In this document: positions 17,291-26,913 of the stretch, piece by piece | Position numbering within the stretch: position 1 is the stretch's first letter | Layout: each line of letters starts with the position of its first letter | From: Sphingomonas faeni | GTDB lineage: Bacteria; Pseudomonadota; Alphaproteobacteria; Sphingomonadales; Sphingomonadaceae | Direction of reading: 5' to 3' | Length of the DNA stretch: 64,000 nt | NCBI RefSeq assembly: GCF_023195535.1 | Contig: NZ_JALPNF010000002.1 | Location: 186,001-250,000, forward strand | The notes under the pieces: model-generated | What the model was told of the DNA's origin: nothing | Seen by the model: the letters and a program-made list of their open reading frames with translations, nothing else | Database searches by the model: none | Position numbers and translations under genes: made by a program

Positions 17291-18640
17291 ATGATCCGGC
17301 CTTGGCCGCGGAGCCTCGCGGGCCAGATGGCGTTGCTGATCGCACTGGCGCTGTTCGTCGCGCAGGCGATCAATTTCGGGTTGGTTCTGCGCGATCGGAT
17401 CGAATTTCGTCTTTCTCAGGCTACCCGGCCGGTCGCGACGCGGATCGCCGATGCGCTCGACCGCGAGGCGCATGGCGGTCGTCCCCTCGTTTCAGACCGT
17501 GGTCGCGTTCGCCGGCTTGCCGCCAACCCGATCCCGCCATCGGGGTATGAGCGCCACCCCGAGGTAGCCGCGGAGCTACGCCGCCAACTCGCGGATCAGG
17601 GCGTCACGGTCGGACGGATCGATACCGGGCTCCAGCCGTCGGCGTCCGACACCGATGGGGATCTCAACACCCGCTACCGAGCCGGGGTCCGCCGTAGCAA
17701 CCGCGATGGTGCCACGTTGCTGATCGCGCTCGAACAGCCCGGCCGCGGCTGGCTGACGATTACCGCGCCCTGGCCTCAGCCGGGCTGGCGGCTGCTGGTC
17801 GCGTTGCTGAGCCAGACCGCGATCCTCTACATCGTCGTCCTGTTGCCGGTGCTGTGGATCGTGCGCCGAATGTCGCGACCGTTGCGCGATCTGCGCGAGG
17901 CGGCGGAGCGGTTCCGGCCGGGCGAACCGAGCCCGCCGCTCCCTGCGCGCGGTCCCGACGACGTCGCCGCGCTGATCACCGCGTTCAATGCGCTCCGGCT
18001 GCGCGTGACGGGGATGCTCGACGAGAAGGACCGGATGCTTGGCGCGATCGGCCACGACCTGCGCACGCCGCTGGCGGCTCTGCGCGTGCGGATCGAGTCG
18101 GTCGAGGACGACACCGACCGCGCGAAGATGATCGACACCGTGGCGGAGATGAACCGGACGCTCGACGACATCCTGTCGCTCGCGCGGCTCGGGCGGCCGA
18201 GCGAGCCGCCGACCGATGTCGATCTGGCCGCGCTGGTCGACGCGGTGGTCGAGGATTTTCGCGATCTCGGCTGCGAGGTGAGCTTCGTCGAAGCCGACCG
18301 GCTGCGGATGCGCCTGCGCCCGTCGCTGATGCGCCGCGCGGTGCGCAATCTTATCGAGAATGCGGTGAAATACGGCGTCTCGGCGGAGGTGCGCGTCGAG
18401 GCGGGTGCGCAGTCGGTTGCGATCGTCGTGGCAGATCAGGGCCCCGGCATTCCGGAGGACCGGATGGGCGACGTGTTCGACGCCTTCACGCGGCTGGAGA
18501 GTTCGCGCAACCGCGAGACGGGGGGGATCGGGCTTGGGCTGGCCCTGGCGCAGGCGATCGTGCGCGAGGCTGGCGGGGAGATCCGCCTGGTCAACCGAGC
18601 CGAAGGCGGCCTCGACGCGATCATCGAACTACCGCGTTAA
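17291..18640 (+). CDS. Two-component sensor histidine kinase
   Basis: 449 residues. An N-terminal membrane helix (about residues 9-30), a periplasmic sensor segment of about 140 residues and a second membrane helix (LLSQTAILYIVVLLPVLWIV) precede a HAMP domain. The H-box GHDLRTPLAALR has the phospho-His near residue 255. N-box (NLIENAVKYG), G1 (DQGPGIP) and G2 (GGIGLGLALA) ATP-binding motifs are intact. Inner-membrane kinase for the adjacent OmpR-type regulator. The RstB/EnvZ-like layout does not reveal the signal; calcium is conceivable given the EF-hand neighbour. Confidence 0.9.
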   Translation: MIRPWPRSLAGQMALLIALALFVAQAINFGLVLRDRIEFRLSQATRPVATRIADALDREAHGGRPLVSDRGRVRRLAANPIPPSGYERHPEVAAELRRQLADQGVTVGRIDTGLQPSASDTDGDLNTRYRAGVRRSNRDGATLLIALEQPGRGWLTITAPWPQPGWRLLVALLSQTAILYIVVLLPVLWIVRRMSRPLRDLREAAERFRPGEPSPPLPARGPDDVAALITAFNALRLRVTGMLDEKDRMLGAIGHDLRTPLAALRVRIESVEDDTDRAKMIDTVAEMNRTLDDILSLARLGRPSEPPTDVDLAALVDAVVEDFRDLGCEVSFVEADRLRMRLRPSLMRRAVRNLIENAVKYGVSAEVRVEAGAQSVAIVVADQGPGIPEDRMGDVFDAFTRLESSRNRETGGIGLGLALAQAIVREAGGEIRLVNRAEGGLDAIIELPR

Positions 18641-18642
18641 TT

Positions 18643-18751
18643 CTACTCCCTCTCTCCTCCGGGCATAGGGTCGGGTGAGGGGCAGTTCCGGGTGTTGTCC
18701 TGCTTGGCTGCCCCTCACCCCAGCTCTCTCCCCGCAGGGGAGAGGGAGTAG
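18643..18751. repeat. Palindromic repeat, family F
   Basis: Outer arms CTACTCCCTCTC/GAGAGGGAGTAG and inner arms GGTGAGGGGCAG/CTGCCCCTCACC, with a small hairpin CTCTCCCCGCAGGGGAGAG near the right end. It lies between the convergent kinase and MHS transporter genes and could also terminate both transcripts. Confidence 0.75.
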
Positions 18752-18758
18752 CGCGCGC

Positions 18759-20057
18759 CTAATCCTCCAGGATCTGGCTATGCGTCCGCGTGTCCTTCAT
18801 GCGGAGGTACACGATCAGCGACACGCCAATCATCGCGGTCACATACCAATAGAATCCACGCTCCATGCCCTCGTTCTTGAGCCACAGCGCGACATATTCC
18901 GCGGTGCCGCCGAACATCGTGTTCGCCAGCGCATACGGCAAAGCCACGCCCAGCGCGCGGACATGCGCCGGGAACAGTTCCGCCTTCACCACCGCGTTGA
19001 TCGCGGTGTAGCCGGTCACGATGAACAGCGACCCGACCACCAAGCCGAACGCCAAATAGGGGTTGGTCGCGGTTTCGAGCACGGTGAAGATCGGCACCGT
19101 GCACAGCACGCCGGCGATCCCGAACCCGACCATCAGCGGTTTCCGCCCGATGCGGTCCGACAACGCCCCCGCCAAGGGCTGGAACGCCGCATACAGCGCC
19201 AGCGCCGCGGTCATGATCAGCGTCGCGGATTCGCGGCTAAACCCGCTGGTGTTGACCAGGAACTTCTGCATGTACGTGGTGTACGCGTAGAAGGCGAGCG
19301 TACCGCCCGCGGTCAGCAGCAGCACGGTGAACGCCTCGCGCGGGTATTTGCTGAACAACAGCCACCCGCTCGATTTCGGCGCGCCGTCCGACTTGGCGTT
19401 CTGATAGCTCTCCGTCTCGAGCAGCCCGCGACGAATACGGAACACGACCAATGCCAGCACGCCGCCGATCGCGAACGGAATGCGCCAGCCCCACGCGTCG
19501 AGCTGCCCTTCGCTGAGCGTCGACTGCAACAGCAGCAGCACACCGAGCGCCAGCAACTGCCCTGCGATCAGCGTGACGTACTGGAAGCTGGAGAAGAAGC
19601 CGCGCCGCGACTTGCCCGCCATCTCCGACAGATACACCGCACTCGCGCCATATTCGCCGCCGACGCTGAGGCCCTGCATCAACCGCGCGAGGATCAAGAG
19701 CGCGGGTGCGATCCAGCCGATCGTCGCGAAGCCCGGCGTGATCGCGATCAGGAACGAACCCGCGCACATCAGCGTGACCGACAGCGTCAGGCCTGATTTG
19801 CGCCCGTGGCGATCGGCATAGATGCCCATCACCCACGCGCCGATCGGTCGCATCAGGAAGCCGACCGCGAACACCGCGGCGACGCTCATCAGCTGCGCGG
19901 TCGAATTGCCCTTCGGGAAGAACACCGGCGCGAAATACAGCCCGAATGCCGAATAGACGTACCAGTCGAACCATTCGACAAGATTGCCCGCCGACCCGCC
20001 GAGGATCGATTTGAGACGGTGGTTCTTCTCAGGCGGAAGTGTGCTGCTCGCCATCAT
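18759..20057 (-). CDS. MFS transporter, metabolite:H+ symporter (MHS/KgtP-like)
   Basis: 432 residues, twelve predicted membrane segments. The start GNLVEWFDWYVYSAFGLYFAPVFFP and the loop segment MGIYADRHGRKSGLTLSV, together with RLMQGLSVGGEYGASAVYLSEMA, are hallmarks of the MHS family (alpha-ketoglutarate, citrate, proline/betaine permeases). KgtP is the closest match I recognise. Proton-driven import of a dicarboxylate-like substrate across the inner membrane is predicted. The gene overlaps the M3 peptidase stop as ATGA, so both are made from one message. Confidence 0.85.
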   Translation of the reverse strand: MMASSTLPPEKNHRLKSILGGSAGNLVEWFDWYVYSAFGLYFAPVFFPKGNSTAQLMSVAAVFAVGFLMRPIGAWVMGIYADRHGRKSGLTLSVTLMCAGSFLIAITPGFATIGWIAPALLILARLMQGLSVGGEYGASAVYLSEMAGKSRRGFFSSFQYVTLIAGQLLALGVLLLLQSTLSEGQLDAWGWRIPFAIGGVLALVVFRIRRGLLETESYQNAKSDGAPKSSGWLLFSKYPREAFTVLLLTAGGTLAFYAYTTYMQKFLVNTSGFSRESATLIMTAALALYAAFQPLAGALSDRIGRKPLMVGFGIAGVLCTVPIFTVLETATNPYLAFGLVVGSLFIVTGYTAINAVVKAELFPAHVRALGVALPYALANTMFGGTAEYVALWLKNEGMERGFYWYVTAMIGVSLIVYLRMKDTRTHSQILED

Positions 20058-22189
20058 TTAGCTCCCTGCGCCGCTTGTGTCGGGACGAAGCCGCGCTTCT
20101 TGAGCAGTGCGTTCACGTCCGGATTGCGACCGCGGAAGGCGCGATACGCCTCGGCACGATCGGTTTCGTTCCCCGTCGACAGCAGCACCTTCGCGAACTT
20201 GTCCGCGGTCGCCTTGTCCCACGGGCTGCCCGCTTCCTCGAATGCCGCGAACGTGTCGGCGTCCATCGTCTCGGACCAGAGGTAGCTGTAATAGCCCGCC
20301 GAATAGCTGTCCGACGCGAACAGATGCTGGAACTGCGGCACGCGGTGACGCATCACCAGCTGCTTCGGCATGCCGATCTCGGCCAGCGTCGCGGCCTCGA
20401 ACTTGTCCGGGTCGATCACGCCGTCCGGCACCGTGTGGATCTTCATGTCGACAATCGCCGACGAGAGATATTCCGTGGTCGCAAAGCCCTGGTTAAAAGT
20501 GCGCGACTTCTCGATCTTGTCGAGGAGGTCCTGCGGCATCGCCGCCTTGGTCTGGTAATGCCGCGCGTACTTGTCGAGCACGTCGCGGGTCAGCAGCCAA
20601 TGCTCGTTCACCTGGCTCGGATATTCCACGAAGTCGCGCGGCGTGCCCGCGAGCCCCGGATAATAGACGTTCTGGAGCATCGCGTGGATCGCATGGCCGA
20701 ACTCGTGGAACAGCGTCTGCGCATCGTCGAGGCTGATGAGGATCGGCTCGCCGGGCGCACCCTTGGCGAAATTATTGTTGTTCGACGACAGCACGAGCTG
20801 CGCCGGCGCGAGGCCACGCTGGCCACGATACGTGTTCGCCCACGCGCCCGACCGCTTGCCGGTCCGCGCGAAATCGTCGCGATAGAACAGCCCGACGTCC
20901 TTGCCGGCCTTGTCCGTCACGCTCCAAACCCGCATGTTCGGTTCGAACACGGGAACGGTGCCGGTGATCTCCTTGAAGTTCAGCCCGTACAGCCGGTTGG
21001 CGGCGTACAGCGATCCCTGGATGATGTTGCCGAGCTCGAAATACGGCTTCAGCTGCGCCTGATCGAGGTCGTACCGCGCCCTGCGGACCTTCTCCTGGTA
21101 GAAGCGGTAATCCCACGGCTCGATCGTCAGCGACGTGCCGGCAACCTTCTGCATGTCCGCAACCTCCTCGGCGACACGCCCCTTCGCGGCGGGCCAGACG
21201 CGCATCATCAGGTCCATCGCCGCGGCGGGGGTCTTGGCCATCGTGTCCTGCATGCGCCAGTCGGCATGCGTCTTGAACCCGAGCAGGTGCGCGCGGTCGG
21301 CGCGCAGCTTGACGATCTGCGCGATCGTCGCGTTCGTGTCGTTCGCATCGCCATTGTCGCCGCGGTTGACGAACGCACGCCACACCTTCTCGCGCAGCGC
21401 ACGGTCGGTTGCATAGGTCAGCACCGGATCGACCGCCGACCGCGTGTTGACGATCGCGAAGCCCGGCAGCTTCCGCTCGGCGGCAGCGGCCTTCGCGACC
21501 GCCTTCACGCTGTCGGGCAGCCCGGCAAGCTGCGCCTCGTCGGTGACCGAGATTGCCTTGCTCTCGTCGGCCAGCAGCTCCTCGCCGAACGTAGAGAACG
21601 CGGTCGCGAGCTGCTGGTTATACTGCGAAAGCTGCGCCTTCTGCGCATCGTTCAGCTTGGCGCCCTGCCGCACATAGCTGTCGTAGATCCGGGTGACGAG
21701 CCGGATCTGCTGCGCGTTCAGCCCGCTCGAATTGCGCGTATCGTAGATCGCCTGGATCCGCGCGAACAGCGGCTTGTCGAAGGTGATCGCATCCGATGCC
21801 GCGGAGAATTTCGGCGACCATTCGCGGTCGAGCTTCTGGTAGGCGGGCGTGTTCATGTTGCCGGTCATCACGCCGAACAGCGTCATCACCTGGCCGTAGC
21901 GCTTGCCGGCAAGCTGCATCGGCACGATCGTGTTGGCGAAGGTCGGCTTGGCCGGATTGTCGGCGATCTTGCGGTAGTCCGCGGTGCGCTCGGCCAGCGT
22001 CGTCTCGAACGCCTGCGGGAACAGCTCGGGACGAACCTTGCTCCAGGGCGGCACCCCACCGGTCGGGCCGGTCCAGTCGGCAAGCAAGGGGTTCGCGGCG
22101 GGTGTCATGGTGGCTGCACCAGTCTGCGCGACGACGGATGTAGACGCCATCAGCGCAACGGCACTGGCGGCGAGGTATAGAAACTGCAC
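20054..22189 (-). CDS. M3 family zinc metallopeptidase (Dcp-like)
   Basis: 711 residues with an N-terminal signal peptide (LYLAASAVALMASTSVVAQ), so periplasmic. The zinc motif HEFGHAIH is present with the downstream third ligand region, preceded by the long helical thimet-oligopeptidase-like domain. Known homologues are peptidyl-dipeptidase Dcp and oligopeptidase A, which degrade short peptides. Paired by overlap with an MHS transporter that could import products or a related substrate. Length agrees with exported Dcp proteins. Confidence 0.88.
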   Translation of the reverse strand: MQFLYLAASAVALMASTSVVAQTGAATMTPAANPLLADWTGPTGGVPPWSKVRPELFPQAFETTLAERTADYRKIADNPAKPTFANTIVPMQLAGKRYGQVMTLFGVMTGNMNTPAYQKLDREWSPKFSAASDAITFDKPLFARIQAIYDTRNSSGLNAQQIRLVTRIYDSYVRQGAKLNDAQKAQLSQYNQQLATAFSTFGEELLADESKAISVTDEAQLAGLPDSVKAVAKAAAAERKLPGFAIVNTRSAVDPVLTYATDRALREKVWRAFVNRGDNGDANDTNATIAQIVKLRADRAHLLGFKTHADWRMQDTMAKTPAAAMDLMMRVWPAAKGRVAEEVADMQKVAGTSLTIEPWDYRFYQEKVRRARYDLDQAQLKPYFELGNIIQGSLYAANRLYGLNFKEITGTVPVFEPNMRVWSVTDKAGKDVGLFYRDDFARTGKRSGAWANTYRGQRGLAPAQLVLSSNNNNFAKGAPGEPILISLDDAQTLFHEFGHAIHAMLQNVYYPGLAGTPRDFVEYPSQVNEHWLLTRDVLDKYARHYQTKAAMPQDLLDKIEKSRTFNQGFATTEYLSSAIVDMKIHTVPDGVIDPDKFEAATLAEIGMPKQLVMRHRVPQFQHLFASDSYSAGYYSYLWSETMDADTFAAFEEAGSPWDKATADKFAKVLLSTGNETDRAEAYRAFRGRNPDVNALLKKRGFVPTQAAQGAK

Positions 22190-22294
22190 ATGGATCTCCC
22201 GGTCGATGTACCGGGTAGCATAGTGATAAAGTCACACAGAGGAAGCCGCGCGGGGTAATTAGCCCCCGCCGGGCTCGCCAGGCATGCTTGGTGC

Positions 22295-22477
22295 TCAGTC
22301 CAGCGGCAGTTCGTCAGTCGCCTGGGTCGCCGCGATTTCGGCCGCTGCGATCAGCCGCCGCCCCGTCTCCGCAGCCGCCTCGGGGGTCATCGCGATCGCC
22401 AGTCCATCGGGTCCATCTAGCGTGACCACGCCGTTTTCCGCCGCGGCGACGCCGGGGATGGTTTCAGGCTCCAACAT
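22295..22477 (-). CDS. Small conserved hypothetical protein, 60 aa
   Basis: A 60-residue acidic protein rich in Ala, starting MLEPETIPG and ending ATDELPLD. The ATG at 22477 has GGGAG eight bases upstream. It holds a strand-turn-strand (NGVVTLDGPDGLAIAMTP) followed by a helix. It lies 47 bases downstream of the Crp-family gene in the same direction. No known function. Confidence 0.6.
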   Translation of the reverse strand: MLEPETIPGVAAAENGVVTLDGPDGLAIAMTPEAAAETGRRLIAAAEIAATQATDELPLD

Positions 22478-22524
22478 GATCGCGCTCCCGGCAGCGGTCC
22501 CCTCGACAGGCTGCTTGGTTGCAG

Positions 22525-23241
22525 TCAGTCGCCTTTGGAGCCGTACAGATATTGTGGTTCGAACTCCGCAACGGCTGCGAGCGCCTTCCGATCCAGAATA
22601 CGGACCTCATTTGCCTTGAATGTCAGCATATTTTTTTCACGCAGTGCTCTCAACACGCGGTTGACGTGTACCCCCGTCAGCCCGCTGGCCTCGGCGATGT
22701 CCGGCTGGGTCATCGGCAGCATGAACCGGCCATCGGCCGCAAGGCCGACCATCTCGAGCCGTTCGTTGAGTTCGCAGAACAGATGCGCGACCCGACCCTC
22801 GGCACCCAGGCGACCCAGTCTGAAAATCCACTCGCGGTGCATCGCGGCGTCGAGCAACGTACTGAACCAGAGCTTTTGGGTGAGGTGCGGATAGCGTTCG
22901 GTGATCGCCTGCAGCGTATTATGATCGTAGCAGGCGATCTTGACCGGCCCCAACGTTGCGATGTCATGATCGAGCCGCTTCATCGGGAAGGCATGCAGGT
23001 CGACGAAATCGCCCGGGACATGCACCGCGACCAACTGCCGCTGCCCCTCACGGTCGTCCATATAACGACATACGAACCCTTCGAGCAGCAACGTGCTGGT
23101 CTCGATGATCGCGCCTGCGCGTACGATCTGCTTCCGGGCGGCGACCTGCCGCACCGACCCGATGCTGTCCTCCAGCACCCGCTTTTCTTCGTCGCTCAGT
23201 TCGTGCCGGCCACGACCCAACAGAAATTTACCCGAGATCAT
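22525..23241 (-). CDS. Crp/Fnr-family transcription regulator
   Basis: 238 residues. An N-terminal cyclic-nucleotide-binding-like beta-roll (IVRAGAIIETSTLLLEGFVCRYM...VHVPGDFVDLHAF) is followed by a dimer helix and a C-terminal winged helix with the recognition helix TGVHVNRVLRALREK. There are no cysteine clusters for an iron-sulfur centre as in Fnr, and the cAMP-contact residues are not conserved. Proteins of this type are abundant in sphingomonads with unknown ligands. Autonomous gene; target unknown. Confidence 0.85.
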   Translation of the reverse strand: MISGKFLLGRGRHELSDEEKRVLEDSIGSVRQVAARKQIVRAGAIIETSTLLLEGFVCRYMDDREGQRQLVAVHVPGDFVDLHAFPMKRLDHDIATLGPVKIACYDHNTLQAITERYPHLTQKLWFSTLLDAAMHREWIFRLGRLGAEGRVAHLFCELNERLEMVGLAADGRFMLPMTQPDIAEASGLTGVHVNRVLRALREKNMLTFKANEVRILDRKALAAVAEFEPQYLYGSKGD

Positions 23242-23428
23242 CCAAGTCCCCTCTTCGTTCGACCTCGTACCGTGGCCGAACCTAGAAGAACAGATCGGGA
23301 CCCGTACTGATCTTCATCAAGCCCTAACCGAGGATGAAACCCGACAAGCTCTACATCAGGCGATTTCAAGGCCGACGGGTCGCGCGCCGACCGAACGGCG
23401 CAGCGACTCCATGCCAGCCTAGCCGAAA

Positions 23429-24007
23429 TCAAGGCTGGACGGGGACCGCACCGGGAGCACCCGGGGCGCCGCCCGGCATGCCGCGCTGCTGCATCTGGGC
23501 CTGCGCCTGCATCTGCTGGACGACGCTCTGCGGCAGGAAGTCGAGCAGTTCGACGTCGAATACGAGCGTCGAGTTCGCCGGGATCGGCCCGGTCGCCTTG
23601 TCGCCATAGCCAAGCGAGGGCTTCATCCAGAAGCGATACTTCGCGCCCTTCGGCATCAGCTTGAGCGCTTCCGAAAAGCCAGGAACCACGCCGGTGACGG
23701 GCATCGGCGTCGGCTGCTGCGACTTGTCGAAGGTCGTGCCGTTGAGCAGCTTGCCCTCGTAATTGACGAGCGCAACGTCCGCATCGGTCGGCTTCGCAGC
23801 GCCAGTCTTACCCGGCGCCAGCACCTTGTACTGAAGACCCGATGCCGTCACCACGACACCGCGGGCACGAGCGTTGCGCGCCAACGGATCATCACCCTGC
23901 CGCGCTAGCGCGACAGCCGCGATCAACGCGAGCGCGATCCCAACCCAAAGATAGACGAGATAGCTGCGCTTGGTCGGCTGCAGCGGCACGGCGGTGACGG
24001 TCGACAT
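23429..24007 (-). CDS. FKBP-type peptidyl-prolyl isomerase, membrane-anchored
   Basis: 192 residues. A short cytoplasmic start, one membrane helix (SYLVYLWVGIALALIAAVALA) and an FKBP domain: GLQYKVL...VNYEGKLLNGTTFDKS...VVPGFSEALKLMPKGAKYRFWMKPSLGYGD...IPANSTLVFDVELL. The C-terminus is Gln/Met/Gly/Pro-rich. Catalyses proline isomerisation in the periplasm as a folding helper. It lies downstream of rpsU in the same direction with a 160-base gap. The FKBP signature residues (Tyr, Phe-Asp, Trp, Tyr) are intact. Confidence 0.88.
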   Translation of the reverse strand: MSTVTAVPLQPTKRSYLVYLWVGIALALIAAVALARQGDDPLARNARARGVVVTASGLQYKVLAPGKTGAAKPTDADVALVNYEGKLLNGTTFDKSQQPTPMPVTGVVPGFSEALKLMPKGAKYRFWMKPSLGYGDKATGPIPANSTLVFDVELLDFLPQSVVQQMQAQAQMQQRGMPGGAPGAPGAVPVQP

Positions 24008-24167
24008 CGGATCTGGCCCCGGTCATCTGGTCACGCCGGAGCGCCGCGCGTGCCGTTGTAAAGTCTTGCGACTGAATCATCACGGGGTTGCGACGATCAC
24101 AACCCCGAACATCGTGATCCCGCACCCGATCGCACGATGACGATCGATCCGCGGGACCGGTCAACGC

Positions 24168-24374
24168 TTACCGTGCGCCGTCACGCTCGGCGCGCTTGCG
24201 GTCGAGCTTGCGCGAGCGACGGATCGCTGCTGCACGCTCGCGCGCGCGCTTCTCGGACGGCTTCTCGTAATGACGGCGCAACTTCATCTCACGATACACG
24301 CCTTCGCGCTGCAGCTTCTTCTTAAGCGCGCGAAGGGCCTGGTCGACGTTGTTGTCGCGTACGATGATCTGCAT
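24168..24374 (-). CDS. rpsU: 30S ribosomal protein bS21, copy 1
   Basis: 68 residues from the ATG at 24374 (starts [20 protein letters not shown]), with GGAG about ten bases upstream. A basic C-terminal tail ([19 protein letters not shown]) is typical. bS21 joins the 30S platform near the anti-Shine-Dalgarno and affects initiation. A second copy at 60455-60655 is identical over the first 46 or so residues but differs in the tail. This copy is the likely housekeeping one, near cysS and FKBP. Confidence 0.93.
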   Translation of the reverse strand: MQIIVRDNNVDQALRALKKKLQREGVYREMKLRRHYEKPSEKRARERAAAIRRSRKLDRKRAERDGAR

Positions 24375-24539
24375 AAACCCGTTTAGCTCCGGTCGAATAG
24401 ATTTAGCCGTCGCGAACAGGTCCGCGCCGCATGAACCGTGGCCCCTACCAGCGCCTGCCCGAGGTTTCAAGCCTGTGCACCCGGCCCCCGTTGAATCGCG
24501 TCGTTTGCGAGACCCGTACCGTAGCGCTAGGAGCGGCGC

Positions 24540-25967
24540 ATGACCCGAATTCCCCTTACGCTCTATAACAGTCTCTCGCGCGCGATCGAGACGTTCCGGC
24601 CGATCGATCCGACCAATGTCGGCATCTATTCATGCGGGCCGACGGTCTACAACTACGCACATATCGGCAATTTGCGCGCGTATGTCTTCACCGACACGCT
24701 GAGCCGCGTGCTGACGTGGAAGGGCTATCCGCTCACGCACATCATCAACATCACCGATGTCGGGCATCTGACCTCGGACGCGGACGTCGGCGACGACAAG
24801 ATGGAGGCGGCGGCGCGTGCGAGCGGCCAGGATATCTGGGCGATCGCAAAGCACTATACCGATGCGTTCAAGCAGAACCTCGTCGACCTCAACATCCGCG
24901 AGCCGAGCAAATTCCCGCTCGCCACCGATCACATCGCCGAGATGATCGCGTTCGCGGAGTCGATTGCCGAGCGCCATTGCTACGTCCTGCCCGACGGCCT
25001 GTACTTCGATACGACCACGGTGCCCGATTATGGTCGCCTTGCGCGATCGCAGGACGATGACGGCGAGGGACGAATCGATCCGGTCGCAGGCAAGCGCCAC
25101 CCGCAGGACTTCGCGATCTGGCGGACGTCGGCCGCTGGCGAGAACCGCCAGATGGAATGGGATTCGCCCTGGGGTCGCGGTGCGCCGGGCTGGCATCTCG
25201 AATGCTCGGTGATGAGCAAGAAATATCTCGGCGCGACGTTCGACATCCACACCGGCGGGATCGACCACCGCGAGATCCACCACCCGAACGAGATCGCGCA
25301 GAACCAGGCGCATTGCGAGTGCGGCGATACCGGCGCGACGCTCTGGATGCACAACAACTTCCTGGTCGAGCGGTCGGGCAAGATGTCCAAATCGGGGGGC
25401 GCGTTCACCACGCTGCAGACGCTGATCGATCGCGGTTTCCACCCGCTCGCCTACCGACTGATGTGCCTTCAGGCGCAGTATCGCAGCGAGCTCGAATTCT
25501 CGTGGGAGAACCTCGCCGCGGCCCAGACGCGGCTGAAGCGGCTGGCGATAACGGTCGACGCCTTGCGCCAGCGACCGCCGGGTGGCCCCTCGGGGAGCGC
25601 CCTCGCCTATCGCGATCGTCTTGATGCCGCGGTGTCGGACGATCTCTCGACGCCGCGCGCGCTGCCGATCCTCGACGAGATGCTCGGCGACAAGCGAGTC
25701 GCGCCGGCGGATCGGCTGGACGCGTTGATCGATTTCGACGCGGTGCTGGGCCTCGACCTCGCGACGATCCGCCGCGAGGATCTGCGCATCCGCCCGGCCG
25801 ATGCGAAGCTGGACGAGGCGACGATCGACGCCCGGCTCGATGAACGGCGGGACGCGCGCGCGGCGAAGGATTTCCCGCGCTCCGATGCGATCCGCGACGA
25901 ACTGGCGGCGGCGGGCGTCGAGGTCATGGACGGCGATCCGCTCGGCTGGGACTGGAAGCTCGGCTAG
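24540..25967 (+). CDS. cysS: Cysteinyl-tRNA synthetase
   Basis: 475 residues, normal length. Class I signatures: zinc Cys in [19 protein letters not shown] (the HIGH-like HIGN) and the KMSKS loop ([14 protein letters not shown]). WHLECSVM and HHPNEIAQ carry the other zinc ligands. The C-terminal DALR-like domain ends with [12 protein letters not shown]. Charges tRNA-Cys with cysteine; essential. Stands alone on the plus strand and converges with the DUF979 gene, whose stop is only four bases away. Confidence 0.96.
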   Translation: MTRIPLTLYNSLSRAIETFRPIDPTNVGIYSCGPTVYNYAHIGNLRAYVFTDTLSRVLTWKGYPLTHIINITDVGHLTSDADVGDDKMEAAARASGQDIWAIAKHYTDAFKQNLVDLNIREPSKFPLATDHIAEMIAFAESIAERHCYVLPDGLYFDTTTVPDYGRLARSQDDDGEGRIDPVAGKRHPQDFAIWRTSAAGENRQMEWDSPWGRGAPGWHLECSVMSKKYLGATFDIHTGGIDHREIHHPNEIAQNQAHCECGDTGATLWMHNNFLVERSGKMSKSGGAFTTLQTLIDRGFHPLAYRLMCLQAQYRSELEFSWENLAAAQTRLKRLAITVDALRQRPPGGPSGSALAYRDRLDAAVSDDLSTPRALPILDEMLGDKRVAPADRLDALIDFDAVLGLDLATIRREDLRIRPADAKLDEATIDARLDERRDARAAKDFPRSDAIRDELAAAGVEVMDGDPLGWDWKLG

Positions 25968-25971
25968 AGGT

Positions 25972-26913
25972 TCAGCGGAAGCCGAGCCAGTAGAGCAGAC
26001 CGATGTTGACCGCGAGCAGGGGCAAGGCGGTCGGTATCTGCGCGCGGATGACGGCGTTCTTGTCCTTCAGTTCGAGCAGCGCGGCGGGGACGAGATTGAA
26101 GTTGGCCGCCATCGGCGTCATCAGCGTGCCGCAGAACCCGCTGAGCATGCCGATCGCGGCGACCACTGCGGGGTCGCCGCCGTAATGGCGCACGAGCAGC
26201 GGGATGCCAATCGCCGCGGCCATTACCGGGAACGCCGCGAACGCATTGCCCATGATCATCGTGAACAGCGCCATGCCGAGCGTATAGGCGAGCACGGCGC
26301 CGATCAGGCTGCCCTCGGGGATCGCGTGGCCGGCGAGTTTGCCAACGACGTCGCCTACGCCGGCGAGCGCGAAGACCGCTCCCAGGCTGGCCAGCATCTG
26401 CGGGAGGACGGCGGCCCAGCCGATCGCGTCCATCAGCTGGACGCCTTCGGCGAGCGGTGTCGCGATGCGAGGGCGGAACCAGAGGTGCATCGCGATCAGC
26501 GCGATCAGGACGCCACAGGTCAACGCGACGAGCGTCGCCTGCTTGGGGTCGACGAGGCTCGGGACGGCGCGGAACAGGACGGTGCCGCCGAGTGCCGCCG
26601 CGGGGATAATCAGTGCGGGCAGGAATATCCGGTTGCCGAGCCTTGCGGCTTCGGCGCGGCGCTCGTCGAATGTGGTCGTGGCACGCCCGCCCCGCCCCAT
26701 CGCGCCCGATCCAGCGATCGCGACAAGGGCGAGGACGAGAACGCCGTTGCCGATATCGCCGAGCTTTCCACCTAGCAGGAAGCTGATCGCCAGCACCGCG
26801 TAGAACGCCGCGTTGCCGAAACGCTTCGGGTTGGCGCGATCGGTCGCGCTCAGGATCGCAAAGGCCGCAAACATCAGACCGGCGACGCCGTAGATGAAGC
26901 CGGTGCCGATCAT
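25972..26913 (-). CDS. DUF979 family membrane protein (putative 5-oxoproline transporter subunit)
   Basis: 313 residues, about nine hydrophobic segments (for example FIYGVAGLMFAAFAIL, FLPALIIPAAALGGTVLF, MIMGNAFAAFPVMAAAIGIPLL). The segment MLSGFCGTLMTPMAANFNLVPAALLELKDKN is typical of DUF979. The family is encoded next to DUF969 and is named in databases as a 5-oxoproline transporter subunit, usually near pyrrolidone-carboxylate peptidase. The ATG at 26913 overlaps the DUF969 stop as ATGA, so the two form one transporter. Confidence 0.8.
   Translation of the reverse strand: MIGTGFIYGVAGLMFAAFAILSATDRANPKRFGNAAFYAVLAISFLLGGKLGDIGNGVLVLALVAIAGSGAMGRGGRATTTFDERRAEAARLGNRIFLPALIIPAAALGGTVLFRAVPSLVDPKQATLVALTCGVLIALIAMHLWFRPRIATPLAEGVQLMDAIGWAAVLPQMLASLGAVFALAGVGDVVGKLAGHAIPEGSLIGAVLAYTLGMALFTMIMGNAFAAFPVMAAAIGIPLLVRHYGGDPAVVAAIGMLSGFCGTLMTPMAANFNLVPAALLELKDKNAVIRAQIPTALPLLAVNIGLLYWLGFR

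Noticed and set aside
20039..22180. A 713-codon open frame opposite the M3 peptidase
   Set aside because: Anti-sense shadow of a gene with a firm catalytic motif (HEFGHAIH); no domain recognised.
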